From Cydia pomonella (lineage: Eukaryota; Arthropoda; Insecta; Lepidoptera; Tortricidae): a stretch of 64,000 nucleotides of DNA. The notes beneath the pieces were generated by a model. The model searched no databases. It saw nothing but the letters and a program-made list of their open reading frames with translations, and was not told the DNA's origin. The DNA lies in assembly GCF_033807575.1 (NCBI RefSeq), contig NC_084717.1, positions 5,147,692 to 5,211,691 on the forward strand. The letters are read 5' to 3'. The translations under genes were made by a program, and so were the position numbers. This document shows, one piece after another, positions 53,474-63,119 of the stretch. Every line of letters begins with the position of its first letter. The first letter of the stretch is position 1.

Positions 53474-53736
53474 TCTTCCTCCTTTTGGCGTTCACTGAAC
53501 AGATATAGGGAGAGGGGACTGATACAATTCAAAACAACCACAGATCCGAGACAACGTAAATCAACAGTAGGTAATTATTGTTTACAAACAACAACAAACA
53601 ATTTTGTAAGGAGTGCCGCTGTAAATACTACAATTGATATAGGACAAAAGTGAATATCGACAATAGCCACGAAATCTTGGTATTTATTGTACTTAAACTG
53701 ATAAAATTAAATAATAGCACACAAAATCATATTGTA

Positions 53737-53976
53737 ACGTTTCCAGCCAGCCTCGGCAGAGAGTACCATTTTGTAACATTTGGCGTTGAAACTCTAGGTC
53801 CGTGGGGTCCCAGCGCGCACAAGTATTTTGCAGAAATCGCAAAGCGTCTGGATGACGTAACTGATGACCGAAGAGCTGGCGGCTTCAGCGCAATACGCAT
53901 CAATGCGATACATCGAGGAAATGCCGCCAGCAACCTTGGTACAATTCCTCAAGGGCCTATTTTAGATTTAAGCTAG
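53737..53976 (+). pseudogene. LINE ORF2 C-terminal fragment, VETLGPWGPSA type
   Basis: The plus frame reads EYHFVTFGVETLGPWGPSA, KYFAEIAKRLDDVTDDRRAG and RINAIHRGNAASNLGTIPQG before a stop. The F(A/G)VETLGPWG...RL.D.T.D.RAG...I.RGNAAS..GT pattern is the conserved C-terminal tail of a widespread animal non-LTR reverse transcriptase family. About 80 codons remain; the RT domain itself is lost. The open frame begins upstream at 53650, but those residues are AT-rich and probably not part of it. Confidence 0.88.
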
Positions 53977-54335
53977 CTATACTAATCCTCTATATATCAT
54001 TATGTATATTGTTTTTCATGATTTTAGTGGAAAATATGTACATAAGTCAAAATACTTCCGATCCCGATAACAAATTTACAAAACAGCCCTCGAAGCATCT
54101 TCAGTCCGTTTGTAATCTGTAATCACCTAACGAATATTTATCCTCTGCCCTCGGCCGTTGGAGTATCCGAGGGCTTTATATTAATAAAATAATGTAAACA
54201 GATCTGAGATCAAAAGCGAATATCTACAGTTATACGTAGTTGCTAATACAGGGCGTTATTCATAAATCTTACCGAGTTTTTCGTCGCAACCGGAAGAATG
54301 AAGGGAGAAAAAATCCCAGGGTGTTGTTTAGTCAC

Positions 54336-54559
54336 CTGCAATAATTTACGGGCTGAATATATAGGTCATGCTGAGCAAATTTTACTATGGGACCAACACT
54401 GAAATAGTGAAAAAAAAAATTTACTCTCCCATAGAAAATGTCAAGGTCAGACAGCCAGAGTGTATGAACAGCCAATATTTTTTTTCACGATTTCGAGGTT
54501 GGTCCCGTAGTAAAATTTGCTCATTATGACCTTTATATCAGCCCCGTAAATTATTGCAG
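54336..54559. mobile_element. Fold-back repeat, family N copy 2
   Basis: CTGCAATAATTTACGGGCTG, GAGCAAATTTTACTATGGGA at the left; TTGGTCCCGTAGTAAAATTT, CAGCCCCGTAAATTATTGCA at the right. The arms are about 75 bp. It abuts the family F copy; TTTAGTCACCTG before it and CAGGTGACTAAA at 54686 are also inverted, so the two may form a single compound unit. Confidence 0.78.
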
Positions 54560-54690
54560 CGGTGGCAGCATGGTTCCATTTTTATTGCTTGTCACTATGC
54601 CCGTCTCTTTTGCGCTTATGTACATACTTGTTAGAACGTAACAGGCATGGTGACAAATGATAAACAGTAGGCCATCTTAGCCCTACAGGT
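54557..54690 (-). mobile_element. MITE family F copy 2
   Basis: CAGCGGTGGCAGCATGGTTC, CATTTTTATTGCTTGTCACT and GTAACAGGCATGGTGACAAA then TGATAAACAGTAGGCC match the copy at 13310 in reverse complement. Confidence 0.7.
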
Positions 54691-54854
54691 GACTAAATAC
54701 TAAATCTTACTACGTATTACTTAAGCATGCTAATCACACTGACACTTCAATATCATAACTATGTAAGTACACACTTTCAATGGTAATTATTTCACTAGTT
54801 TTATAAACAAGGTATTTAGGTAAGTACTAACTTTGAATATTGCATATTTTACAC

Positions 54855-55145
54855 TGTATCTTGGTTGACGTGATCTGGTCCTGGCAGAATATCAGTGCCT
54901 CTCCCATAGGGTCAAGCTTAATACTGAGCCAGAACCCTTTTGTTTCGCTGCGACACACACAATAGATATTTCCTATATGTATGGAACAGTATTATTTCAA
55001 TGTATTTTTTCTTTCTACTTCTATTTTGTATAAATGTGTATTTCTCTCGTTTGATTTTGTATTATCTGTTTTTTTTTGTCATTTTATTATTTGTATTTCC
55101 TGTGTTTATTGTGGCAAACAAATAAAGGGATTATCTATCTATCTA
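54855..55145 (+). mobile_element. LINE 3' UTR with TATC tail
   Basis: ATCTTGGTTGACGTGATCTG and GCAGAATATCAGTGCC precede a T-rich region, then GCAAACAAATAAAGGGATTA (AATAAA signal) and TATCTATCTATC. Typical 3' end of a truncated insect non-LTR element. The two AT-rich open frames here are artefacts. Confidence 0.6.
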
Positions 55146-55333
55146 AATAAACATCCTGTGTTAACAAGAAAATCCACTTCGATCTGAGGATGTTCCAGCT
55201 ACGATCGCGCTATTACGTGCACTATAGCGTCGTAGTGGAGGCACACAGTGATGGCAAAAGTTCCTATTACGAAGAACAGTAGGCCTAGGACAGTTTGCCT
55301 TATGATGAGTTAAAGGCCCGACGATCCACTGGA

Positions 55334-55490
55334 GGCAGTGTCTTACCTGAGCGAATAACTCGCGAACGCGAAGTGGCGCGGCGCGGGTGAATTCAATCCT
55401 TTGACACCTATGGAAGTGTCCTACGTGGGCGATCTCCGAATGCCGTTGGGCCGCCGCGCCGCGTCGCATTCGCGAGTCATCGCTCACGTA
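55334..55490. mobile_element. Palindromic MITE Q copy 2, shortened
   Basis: GTGTCTTACCTGAGCG at the left, CGCTCACGTAAG at the right, with GCGCGGGTGAATTCAATCCT and ATGGAAGTGTCCTACGTGGG in the opposite orientation to copy 1 at 39477. Diverged ends. Confidence 0.75.
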
Positions 55491-55494
55491 AGCC

Positions 55495-55590
55495 TAGCTG
55501 TCATATACGACACTTACATACTTCTTAGAACGTGACAGGCATGGCGACAGACGATAAAAATGCGACCAAGCTACCGCCGCTGGAGTGTAC
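55495..55590 (+). mobile_element. MITE family F copy 3, partial
   Basis: CTTAGAACGTGACAGGCATG, GCGACAGACG, ATAAAAATGCGACCAAGC and TACCGCCGCTGG match the right half of family F; lies directly beside MITE Q copy 2. Confidence 0.6.
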
Positions 55591-56389
55591 ATTTTCTGCT
55601 AAAATACGAGTAGGCTATGCCAGCCACCATCAAGCTCTTTTTTTTAGCTACATGTTTAAAAAGAGCCTTTATCAATGAGACATGTTGGCTCCGTTGGGCC
55701 TCTACATTATAGTTACAATGTGTTACAAGTTATCAAAAAACTGTACACGTATTTCGCAGTTTTAGACAGGGGTTCCGCCAATATCCCTCAAGCTCTCAAG
55801 CTCAACGTCGCTCGCGTCGACCAGTACAAATCCAGTCACACCGACCAGGACGGGAACAGGATGGTTACTAAGTCACACCATTCAATATATCGCACTAATG
55901 TTGAAGCGCTTGTCTGGTAAGCGATTGGTATATCAGCCCAGCCCAGGAAGATATTGGATCAAAGTTCACTGAGAGGTTTTAATTTCAGAAAAGCCTAACT
56001 TTCGCCACAGTTTTAAATATATAATCCATTTACTTTGAAGAAGGAATCGACGAAATGTAAGATCAAAGGAAAATTAAGTTTGGGTATCGAATAAACAAAA
56101 CGTTTAAAAATAAATTCGTAATTACGTATATAAATATCAATACCAAAATTAAAACAAATGAACACTTAATACACACCTAAGAGTAAACACAAACAGAACT
56201 GCACGTGTAAATCTGTACAAGGGGAAAGTGAAGATTTGTATTTTCGGCCTTATTTCAAAGAAATAGAAAATCAGAACGGAAAAATGCCTAAAGAAGCCAA
56301 TTTTAATTGAAAAACAACACTTGAACAAAGAAAGGAACGTGGATTCCATTGTTATTTTCATGGCTAACTGACCGAGCATTAGCGTAGGT
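55591..56389. other. No recognisable feature
   Basis: The plus frame at 55675-55920 (81 codons, middle GC-richer with ANIPQALKLNVARVDQYKSS) has no family I know and no splice context. The rest is AT-rich. Confidence 0.35.
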
Positions 56390-56557
56390 GTCCGTTTCAG
56401 CTTGGACAAAAATGCTTTAGTATGTCCAGATGTTCACCTCCCAAGCGAAATAGTTGCTGCTCCTAGTGCGTCGGTGTTCAGAACAAAACTAAAAAACTGG
56501 CTTGTCGAGCAGGCTTTCTATAATCATAGCGAGCTATTTTGTGTTGATTTAGGATAG
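56390..56557 (+). pseudogene. LINE ORF2 C-terminal fragment
   Basis: Reads VRFSLDKNALVCPDVH, then LPSEIVAAPSASVFRTKLKN, WLVEQAFYNHSELF and stops at TAG. The LP..I...S...F...L..WL...AFY motif is the C-terminal helix region of Jockey/R1-type LINE proteins. A 3' UTR follows and ends in ATGATTATGATTATTATGAT repeats at 56685-56712, taken as the element tail. Only 55 codons remain. Confidence 0.8.
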
Positions 56558-56932
56558 GATACACATGCTGTTGTACTGTATTTTTTGTGTGAAATTGTGA
56601 ATACTTAATTAATTATTTGCAATATGTACATATGTACTTAAGTATAAAATGTATTGTGACATGTAATATGATATTACCTATAAATATGATTATGATTATT
56701 ATGATTATGTTCTCCCCTACGGGTTGCATTTCTTAACCGATTCTTATGAAATTTTGAAAGCAGGTTCCGTAGTTCCTTAGATATTTTCTGTCGTTTCCTT
56801 TGTTAAAAAATGTTCAAAACATCGGAAATTCGCCTATTGGCATTATTAGTAGGGTCCAGGACACTTAAGACTATTGTGAGTTCTCTATGTTAAGGCCTCA
56901 TGTAAGTAGGTATTGTTTATTAGGGTTCCGTA

Positions 56933-57001
56933 GCCAAATGGCAAAAAACGGAACACCCGAATTGATAACCTCCTCCTTTTGAAATCTTGAAGTCGGTTAA
57001 A
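56933..57001 (+). repeat. Short family H start joined to a CCGACTTC-element end
   Basis: AGGGTTCCGTAGCCAAATGG, CAAAAAACGGAAC is the family H start. It is followed directly by AATTGATAACCTCCTCCTTT and GAAATCTTGAAGTCGG, the terminus also seen at 8018 and 21290. Confidence 0.5.
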
Positions 57002-57002
57002 A

Positions 57003-57225
57003 ATAGGGACGAAAAACAAATTTCATACAAATGTTTAAATGCTCCTAACTTTTATACTAATTAGAAAATCGAAAAAATCAAATTATAGCTGCGGTTGATA
57101 TAGGTACAATAAATTATATGAAAATATTTTCTAAAATGTAAATATCCAGAGAGGAAAATGAGGTCTACGCCGACTACGTTTGTATGAAAAGGCGCTTTCG
57201 AGCGAGTCCTCCACTTTCATCTTTA
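57003..57225 (+). repeat. Family I copy 2, single arm
   Basis: GACGAAAAACAAATTTCATA, TGCTCCTAACTTTTATACTA, TATAGCTGCGGTTGATAT, AATATCCAGAGAGGAAAATG and GACTACGTTTGTATGAAAAG then GCGC. Uninterrupted reference for the nested copies at 23186 and 39375. Confidence 0.7.
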
Positions 57226-57242
57226 GCTATTCTAAAATAGTA

Positions 57243-57741
57243 GTCAAACCAAGATAAGTTTGCAGTGATTTTGATAGCCCAGACGGTACATGGGTTATTT
57301 TAAACGTCACAATTCTAATGAAATTATGGCATTTACTTGACACTTGTACCATCTGGGCTTTACCTGGACCCGGGTACGTCCTTAAACTACGTCCAAAAGA
57401 GAGGTATGGGCATTGTGAATTTCATCTCGCTTTGTGTGGTAGGGCACAGCCAGTGGATGTCATTCCAGATCTAGAGCAGAGCCCAACTAGGGAAGTACCT
57501 CCACCTTACAGAAAACAGCAGCCAAATAACACTAGACCCTACTCATAGTGTTGTGTTCCTGCCGGTGAGTAAGGTTGCCAGAGCTCAACGAGGGGGGACG
57601 GGTTTAGGGTCGGCAACGCGCATGTAACTCCTCTGGAGTTGCAGGCGTACATAGGCTACGGAGACTGCTTACCATCAGGCGGGCCGTATGCTTGTTTGCC
57701 ACCGACGTAGTATATAAAAAAAAAATACCTTGGTCTGACTC
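57243..57741. mobile_element. Family A MITE split by a retroelement
   Basis: The left part (GTCAAACCAAGATAAGTTTG through GACACTTGTACCATCTGGGC) is at 57243-57360 and the right end CTTGGTCTGACTC at 57729-57741; TA flanks both outer ends. About 20 bp of the right arm is missing at the insertion point. Confidence 0.82.
57364..57725 (+). mobile_element. Polyadenylated retroelement, family R1, full-length copy
   Basis: TGGACCCGGGTACGTCCTTA, TGGATGTCATTCCAGATCTA, CAGAAAACAGCAGCCAAATA, GTTCCTGCCGGTGAGTAAGG, ATCAGGCGGGCCGTATGCTT and a run of about ten A. TACC stands on both sides (57361-57364 and 57726-57729), a possible short target duplication accompanied by a small deletion. Confidence 0.8.
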
Positions 57742-58169
57742 TACGCGTAGATGCTTTTGACGCATAGTCTGATCCGCCGATGCTGACTGTACAATGATAC
57801 ATTGCAAACCACCTCAGCCAGAATGTTCCTTTGCCGTCCCGTCGAGCTGAACCGTGTAATTTTAACTTTATTCACGATATCTAGGTCAGCCGGAGAAAAT
57901 GCTTCATAAGCGTAATAAATATCTCTTCAATCATTTAAAGCCGTAATTTGCTAGAAGGCGGTGCTCAGCGATTCTGTTGCCAATAGCGGCTGCCGTGAAC
58001 ATCGATATTTGAAAATTGTTCTGCGTCCCTGTCACTATAATCCAAGAGCGATAGAGATGGAGAAAGAGTTTCGGGTGAAGTAACAAAGCGTTGGTTCTAT
58101 TCTTTTCTAATACGAGGGGCCACCAGGAACATTGAAGTTCAAAAATTGTTCTGCGTCGGTGCGATCGAA

Positions 58170-58248
58170 TTTACACACATCTTATTGAGCTTAGTGTGCG
58201 GCTTAGTCAATGTGTGTAATAGTGCCTTATAATATTTTTATATTTACA
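58170..58248 (+). mobile_element. SINE 3' fragment
   Basis: CATCTTATTGAGCTTAGTGT, GGCTTAGTCAATGTGTGTAA and CCTTATAATATTTTTATATT; 5' truncated. Confidence 0.75.
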
Positions 58249-58264
58249 ATCCAACGTTCCAAAA

Positions 58265-58400
58265 TAGTATTTTATACAATCGTGATATAATAAAGAGCTT
58301 TTCAGTCGAGTTCCGTATTTCGGCATCGAAGCTTGCTGAGTTGCGCAAGTAAGGTACGAGATTGAAAAGCTTGATTATATCACTTTTGTATACAATATTT
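58265..58400. mobile_element. Palindromic MITE with GTGATATAAT arms
   Basis: ATACAATCGTGATATAATAA, AGAGCTTTTCAGTCG at the left face GAGATTGAAAAGCTTGATTA, TATCACTTTTGTATACAAT at the right. Confidence 0.75.
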
Positions 58401-58792
58401 TTTCTACGAGTCATCTAAAATTTTGTATGTATCCGAGTCTTAAACAAAATACCCGATCTGATCAAATTGGAACCAAAAGAAACAGTTTCACAAAAAATTA
58501 AAACTTTTCTCGTACATAAATGCTACTACTCAGTGGAGGAATTTCTAAATGATGAAACCTAGTCGCACTATAAGAAAGGTAACTGTCAAAAAATTGTAAC
58601 TAAGCAAACATTGCCATTCAATTTAACATTGAAATTATTTATACCTCATACCATATACGAAAATTTGCTTTGAATTATTTTTAATTATACCTACATTAAT
58701 TCAAATACTACACAATAGCATGCATAATCTGTAATTTAGTATTAAGCTAGATATAAGACAATTTGTGTGCCCTGACAAATCGAGAAAATTTT

Positions 58793-58900
58793 AAGGAGCC
58801 CACTGATTACCAGTTCACCGGACGATATCAGCCTGTCAGTAATTCGCGAGTGTCAGCTAATGCGAATAACTGGCCGATATCGTAATCAGTGGACCCCTTT
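58793..58900. mobile_element. Palindromic MITE, family B copy 4, deleted right arm
   Basis: GCCCACTGATTACCAGTTCA, CCGGACGATATCAGCCTGTC at the left; the right arm GGCCGATATCGTAATCAGTG then GACCCC lacks about 16 bp. Confidence 0.8.
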
Positions 58901-60067
58901 TATTAATGAGTGCGCTGTGTGACTACAGCTTTGTGAGCTGTAGACCTCACGAGCTTAGCTTATCGGCCCCTTAAGAGGTCGCGTTTGTTGTATCACCTAG
59001 TTCCTATCACTACCTTTGCTTTCCATCCTTTGGTCACAGGTTTTTCGTAAGCACGAGGTACAAAAGAAAAGATATACTCGTAATTGCCATCTCACGAGCT
59101 ACTGGGTAGACGTGTTGATAGGCAAGGCTAAATGAGCTGGATAATTTAATTTTAATTCAGTTTTATGTAAGTTAATTGATACTAACGTAGGGTGTAAGAA
59201 TTATTTTACTGTTACTAACAAAATTTATGGATCTTATCGGTCTGAAATAAATGATTTTTATTTTTTATTTATTTTATTTTATAATGGTCCGATCCCATAC
59301 GTTATGGGTCTTAGAAACCCAACAGCATTGGACATATTATACACCCAACATATTGGGTCTGTGACACAAACAAACAATTTTAGATATAGATTGTACTCCT
59401 CAAACGGTGACACTTTGGTTCAATAACATTTAAAAATTATGAAGTTTTTAGACTTCCTAATTAAATATTATCTTCAATGTACGCCATCTTCATTATAATT
59501 GACGTTTCTTGTCACGCCTTAAGTACCAAAAATCGCAATACATTGCGTCTTAAAATTAACTTTAAAGATTACTAAAAATCAAAACACAAGTTATTTTTAA
59601 AAGTCGCTGAACAAATGTTGGTCAGTTTTAGGAGTATAGCTTACAGTTTAATTTTTTGCTCCTGTTACATGCCCTACCCGGTATGTACTAACCAATACAT
59701 TACTAACACAGTAAATTAAATGAAATATTTTCCTCGCAATCGAAATGAGGAGCAGAGTATACAGACCTACAAATTGGACATAAATGCAAATTATCGGTAT
59801 CAATTGCCTCGGCTTAAATGGGTTACTTTATGCCCTTGTTGCTTTATGCATTCTCAGAAATTCGTTGTAGAAATTAATCTTAATCTTTCAATACAACTTT
59901 TCCTAGAATTAGCGATATAAATTCTTATTAAGTTTTCCATTTAATATAATCCTAAGTGAAACCCGGTCTTCAGAACGTGCTTGACTCATGAGAGGAGACT
60001 CGAGGGTTTCTTAGCTCAGAGCCGATTTTCTTATAAATGAAATATCGTTTAGGTTTTACACGTAAAT
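58901..60067. other. No gene seen
   Basis: 59230-59285 has GAAATAAATG and a T/A-rich tail like a retroelement end. 59290-59365 carries the repeated words TTATGGGTC and TATTGGGTC. The frame at 59720-59920 is unsupported. Confidence 0.4.
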
Positions 60068-60299
60068 TAGTACATTACGATACAAGTGCGAAAAATAGGA
60101 AATTCGAAACGAGTGGCGATAAATTAAAACACGACCGAAGGGAGTGTTTTAAATCGACACGAGTTGCGAATTACCTATTCGCACATGTATCGTACAACGT
60201 TTTACAGTACATATGGCCCTTTAAATGTTCGACACAGTAACATAATATGCTACTTCTCGCACTAGTGCTATAAAGTAGCCCCATATGTACTGTAAAATA
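60068..60299. mobile_element. Fold-back MITE, family G copy 2
   Basis: Starts TAGTACATTACGATACAAGT and ends ATATGTACTGTAAAATA; TA at both ends. It differs from the copy at 48229 by only a few bases over about 230 bp. The overlapping open frame (60037-60240) is a shadow of the repeat. Confidence 0.85.
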
Positions 60300-60599
60300 A
60301 ATTATAGTTCAGCTCCGTACTTGAGGAAAATTACTGATCTAAATTATGAAAATATTATTAGTATTTTTTCAATACTCGGCCACAATTTACAGGTTAAATA
60401 CGCATGACTTATTGAACAATTACTACTACGGGTAAAAAAAAAAACAATCTGGATTTGAATTAAGAATACCTACTACCGGTCGGGATTTGAATTAGAACCC
60501 TACTAATGTTTTGAGAAATTGGTATACAATACAACCAAATACAACTAAATTAATACTATTAGCCTTTTTTTATATTTGAATTTGTGTTGAACAAGTAGA

Positions 60600-60708
60600 A
60601 ATGTCATATACGAAAAAAGTGACCAACAACACAACAAAGACACAACACTAAGAAAAGAGAAAGAGACAAAGTGACTTGGTCGTTTTTTCTTCGTATATGA
60701 CATTTATT
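60600..60708. mobile_element. Palindromic MITE with AAATGTCATATACGAA ends
   Basis: AAATGTCATATACGAAAAAA and GTGACCAA at the left, TTGGTCGTTTTTTCTTCGTA and TATGACATTT at the right; loop purine-rich. Confidence 0.78.
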
Positions 60709-61100
60709 TCGGCTTATAACAAAATTAATTTTGTATTAAGCAAATAAATGAAAAGTAGAAAAATTCACTATCTCGGGCGAGACTCTTAATCACTAGCATC
60801 GCTCTGAGCTACCGACTTCACTCAATGACAGCGAATATTTTCACCATATCACTCATTTGTGCCTTAGGGAGGCGCCTAGCGACATCTAACGTACGAGCAT
60901 TACACTTCTTAAACGACACATAAGTATTCCTTCACTTTTCATATTTTTCTAAGACTTGTACAATTTTTTTACGACTATAAATATTTATTAGAGTTTAAAA
61001 ATTATATAATATTTAAATTATAATAGAGAGCTTACAAATTTTAGGAACTTATATCTAAAATATAAATTTTACTAAAACTTAAAAAACGAAAGCCAAGTGA
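60709..61100. other. Intergenic or intronic
   Basis: TTAGGGAGGCGCCTAGCGAC then ATCT at 60873 recurs in reverse complement at about 16833-16860. Otherwise AT-rich without features. Confidence 0.4.
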
Positions 61101-61297
61101 AACAAAACATCAAGCGACATTGTTGAACAACTTACAGAAACTTTAACTCAAAAACTAAACCGTGAAAGTGTAACAAGTGAAGTAAAGCAGCTAGCGACTG
61201 TAGAAAGTGTAGAACAATTTATCAGGTTGCATAATAATTCAGCATCCCGCGAATCTGTTTATGCAAATGACACAAGATTGCACTGCAAAGAAAACAT
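61101..61297 (+). CDS. Candidate coding exon without ATG, with strong donor
   Basis: After an in-frame TGA (61098-61100) the plus frame stays open for 65 codons to a consensus donor AACAT|GTAAGT at 61298. The peptide includes KTSSDIVEQLTETLTQK, NRESVTSEVKQLATVE, SVEQFIRLHNNSASRES and YANDTRLHCKEN, a hydrophilic, probably helical sequence unlike translated AT-rich noise. It overlaps no repeat I found. The acceptor is weak (AACATCAAG|C at 61114), and there is no ATG, so the 5' limit is uncertain. It might be an element-encoded fragment. I do not recognise the protein. Confidence 0.35.
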
Positions 61298-61336
61298 GTA
61301 AGTAGGTCATTCATTGTTAAATCAGTTACCATAATC

Positions 61337-61396
61337 TAGATGGTGTCATTCACGAAGACGCATGCCTTGACTCGTCGTCGTGGATGACACGAACTA
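61337..61396. mobile_element. Small inverted-repeat element, family MM copy 2
   Basis: GATGGTGTCATTCACGAAGA then CGCATGCCTTGACTCG, and CGTCGTGGATGACACGAACT then A, shared with 8221-8318. Confidence 0.6.
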
Positions 61397-61507
61397 TCAT
61401 GCCTTAATGTTTTCAAGACTTAGCTCAAACCTCCAACACGCGCCTATGATACACTGCTATGTCAATCAATCAATTTTTCTTGTTATACCATGAGTCACTG
61501 ACAGTGT

Positions 61508-61632
61508 CAAAACTGACATATACGCCATCGAGAACATAATTTACTTTCTATACATCTCGCTCGCACTTATATGCGAGTACGAGCGAGATGCATAGAAAGT
61601 AAGTTACGTTCTCGGTAGCGTTTATGTCAGTG
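61508..61632. mobile_element. Palindromic MITE with ACTGACATA ends
   Basis: ACTGACATATACGCCATCGA, GAACATAATTTACTTTCTAT, ACATCTCGCTCGCAC face GTACGAGCGAGATGCATAGA, AAGTAAGTTACGTTCTCGGT, AGCGTTTATGTCAGT. Arms of 58 bp with few mismatches. Confidence 0.85.
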
Positions 61633-61786
61633 CCGAACTGGTGGTAGCCACATGCATAGATGTTGACGATTCTGCCAATGTCGAGGTTGTATAAGACATA
61701 GCTAGTATATCAATCATCATATTACGATCATAGACAGTGTTATTTTTTACTATGTATGTTTCATGCAGCAATTGATAATAAACATA

Positions 61787-62006
61787 CGAGGGCTGCTATT
61801 TATTGTATATACGGAAACCAGGATTACAATCTTCTTAAATAGTATATTTGACCTCCATGGTAAAATTTGAACTTTTTTAAGTACTTGCCGGTATATTTTT
61901 TCTTTCTTATTAACGCTAGTGTTTTGTTTTTGACGGGTTTTAAATGTGATCTCGCTGCAAGAATGGAACTCACTCGTGAAAATATTCGTGCTATGATTTT
62001 TCAAAA
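61787..62006 (+). pseudogene. mariner element 5' end with transposase N-terminus
   Basis: CGAGGGCTGCTATTTATT after TA (61785-61786) looks like a mariner terminal repeat. About 175 bp on, an ATG (61963) starts MELTRENIRAMIF, the opening of the N-terminal helix-turn-helix of many insect mariner transposases. The frame is then cut by the retroposon at 62007. The catalytic DD(E/D) domain is not found downstream, so only the 5' end survives. Confidence 0.7.
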
Positions 62007-62411
62007 AGCGACATCTAGGATGGCTCAAGGGCAACACCGGTGTGAGCGGCTCAGGGGTGTCGAGAGGTGTATGCCGATTTCTACCCAGTGGCTGCGAGCA
62101 GCCACTGTGCCAACTCGCGTCTTATGCAATTTTTCACTTCCACCCCTGGAGCTTATAGCTCTAACGACTCCACTCTGGCCGGCCGGCTAAGGCAAGCCAG
62201 AGGCAGAGAATCCTGTCCCACCCACCCTCCTTGCGGCTAACAGAACTCCCCAGGAGCACTCGAGTACGTGAGGTCGCTACTCGCCAACAGCTCGCCACAA
62301 GCTGCCCTGCGTTGCCTGATTGCACTGGTAAAACCAGCGGGCGATGGGGTCGTCACATCCCTACGCCTTATTACATCCCTACGCCTTATTATTGTTATTA
62401 TTAAATTATTG
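62007..62411 (+). mobile_element. GC-rich retroposon inserted in the mariner remnant
   Basis: A block unlike its surroundings (CAGTGGCTGCGAGCAGCCAC, GGCCGGCCGGCTAAGGCAAG, GTTGCCTGATTGCACTGG) ends with a duplicated CATCCCTACGCCTTATTA followed by TTATTATTAAATTATT, a short-repeat tail. TTTTTCAAAA stands on both sides (61997-62006, 62412-62421) as a 10-bp target duplication. Probably a LINE 3' end or SINE; no protein family seen. Confidence 0.65.
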
Positions 62412-62421
62412 TTTTTCAAAA

Positions 62422-62904
62422 GTTCTACTTTTCTATTTACACTATGTTAGTACTAAACGTGTAGCCTGAAGCTCCGCCTCTCGCTGTGAACCATTTTGTT
62501 TCATCGTGCGAAAATACCACGAAGCTTTTTAAGACAATATAAATTGAGGTATTTCCTTTCGTTTAAATAATATTTGTTTTGCCTGCGGATAGCGGATAAA
62601 AAAATGCGCGAAACAAGAGATACACTAAGATCTCGCTAATCCGGACGGACACAAAACCGGCCGTTGACGGATTATAGAGACAAAATTTTAAGACAGGTAT
62701 GTATATAAATCGCAAATGATTTATTGTACCCATGTATCAATGTATTACTTTAATAACTTAAATTCTTGGAATACAATTTTTGACTCGGTGACTTTGTTTG
62801 GACTAGTTAGGAGGTGGACATACCAAAAGTCCCCGTTCGTTCGTAACCTTTGAGTCCTTGGCTTTGAGTGATTGAGCTCAGTAAAAACTAGGGCCTACGT
62901 CGAT
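62422..62904. other. No recognisable feature
   Basis: The first part could be continuation of the mariner remnant but no transposase motif is visible. Otherwise unassigned. Confidence 0.35.
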
Positions 62905-62982
62905 TCTGGGGATTAGTTGTCAAGCGGACCCCAAGCTCCCATAAGCCGTGGCAAAATGCTGGGACAACGCGCGGAACGTGTG
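62905..62982 (+). mobile_element. LINE 3' end remnant
   Basis: TTGTCAAGCGGACCCCAAGC, TCCCATAAGCCGTGGCAAAA and TGCTGGGACAACGCG resemble the last coding and UTR segment of an RTE-like lepidopteran element (reading VVKRTPSSHKPWQNAGTTR-like, diverged). Very short. Confidence 0.4.
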
Positions 62983-62989
62983 TGCTTTT

Positions 62990-63119
62990 CGGTCATATTA
63001 GTTCATAGTGTCCATACGTCTATTGGCGCGAGTGAGATGCACGAGCGAATGAGAACAAAATAACGCCATTTATATATCATTTTTATGTCAAATGTAAGTT
63101 TGAATTGGTCTCCAGGCCG
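62990..63119. mobile_element. Family K fragment, right half
   Basis: GGCGCGAGTGAGATGCACGA and AAATGTAAGTTTGAATTGGT then CTCCAGGCC match the centre and right arm of family K. Confidence 0.6.

Noticed and set aside
60037..60240. 67-codon frame MKYRLGFTRKLVHY...
   Set aside because: Lies in MITE family G and is partly repeated at 48229; not a gene.
62268..62450. GC-rich small frames on both strands at 62.2-62.4 kb
   Set aside because: Belong to the retroposon with a TTA-rich tail and 10-bp target duplication.
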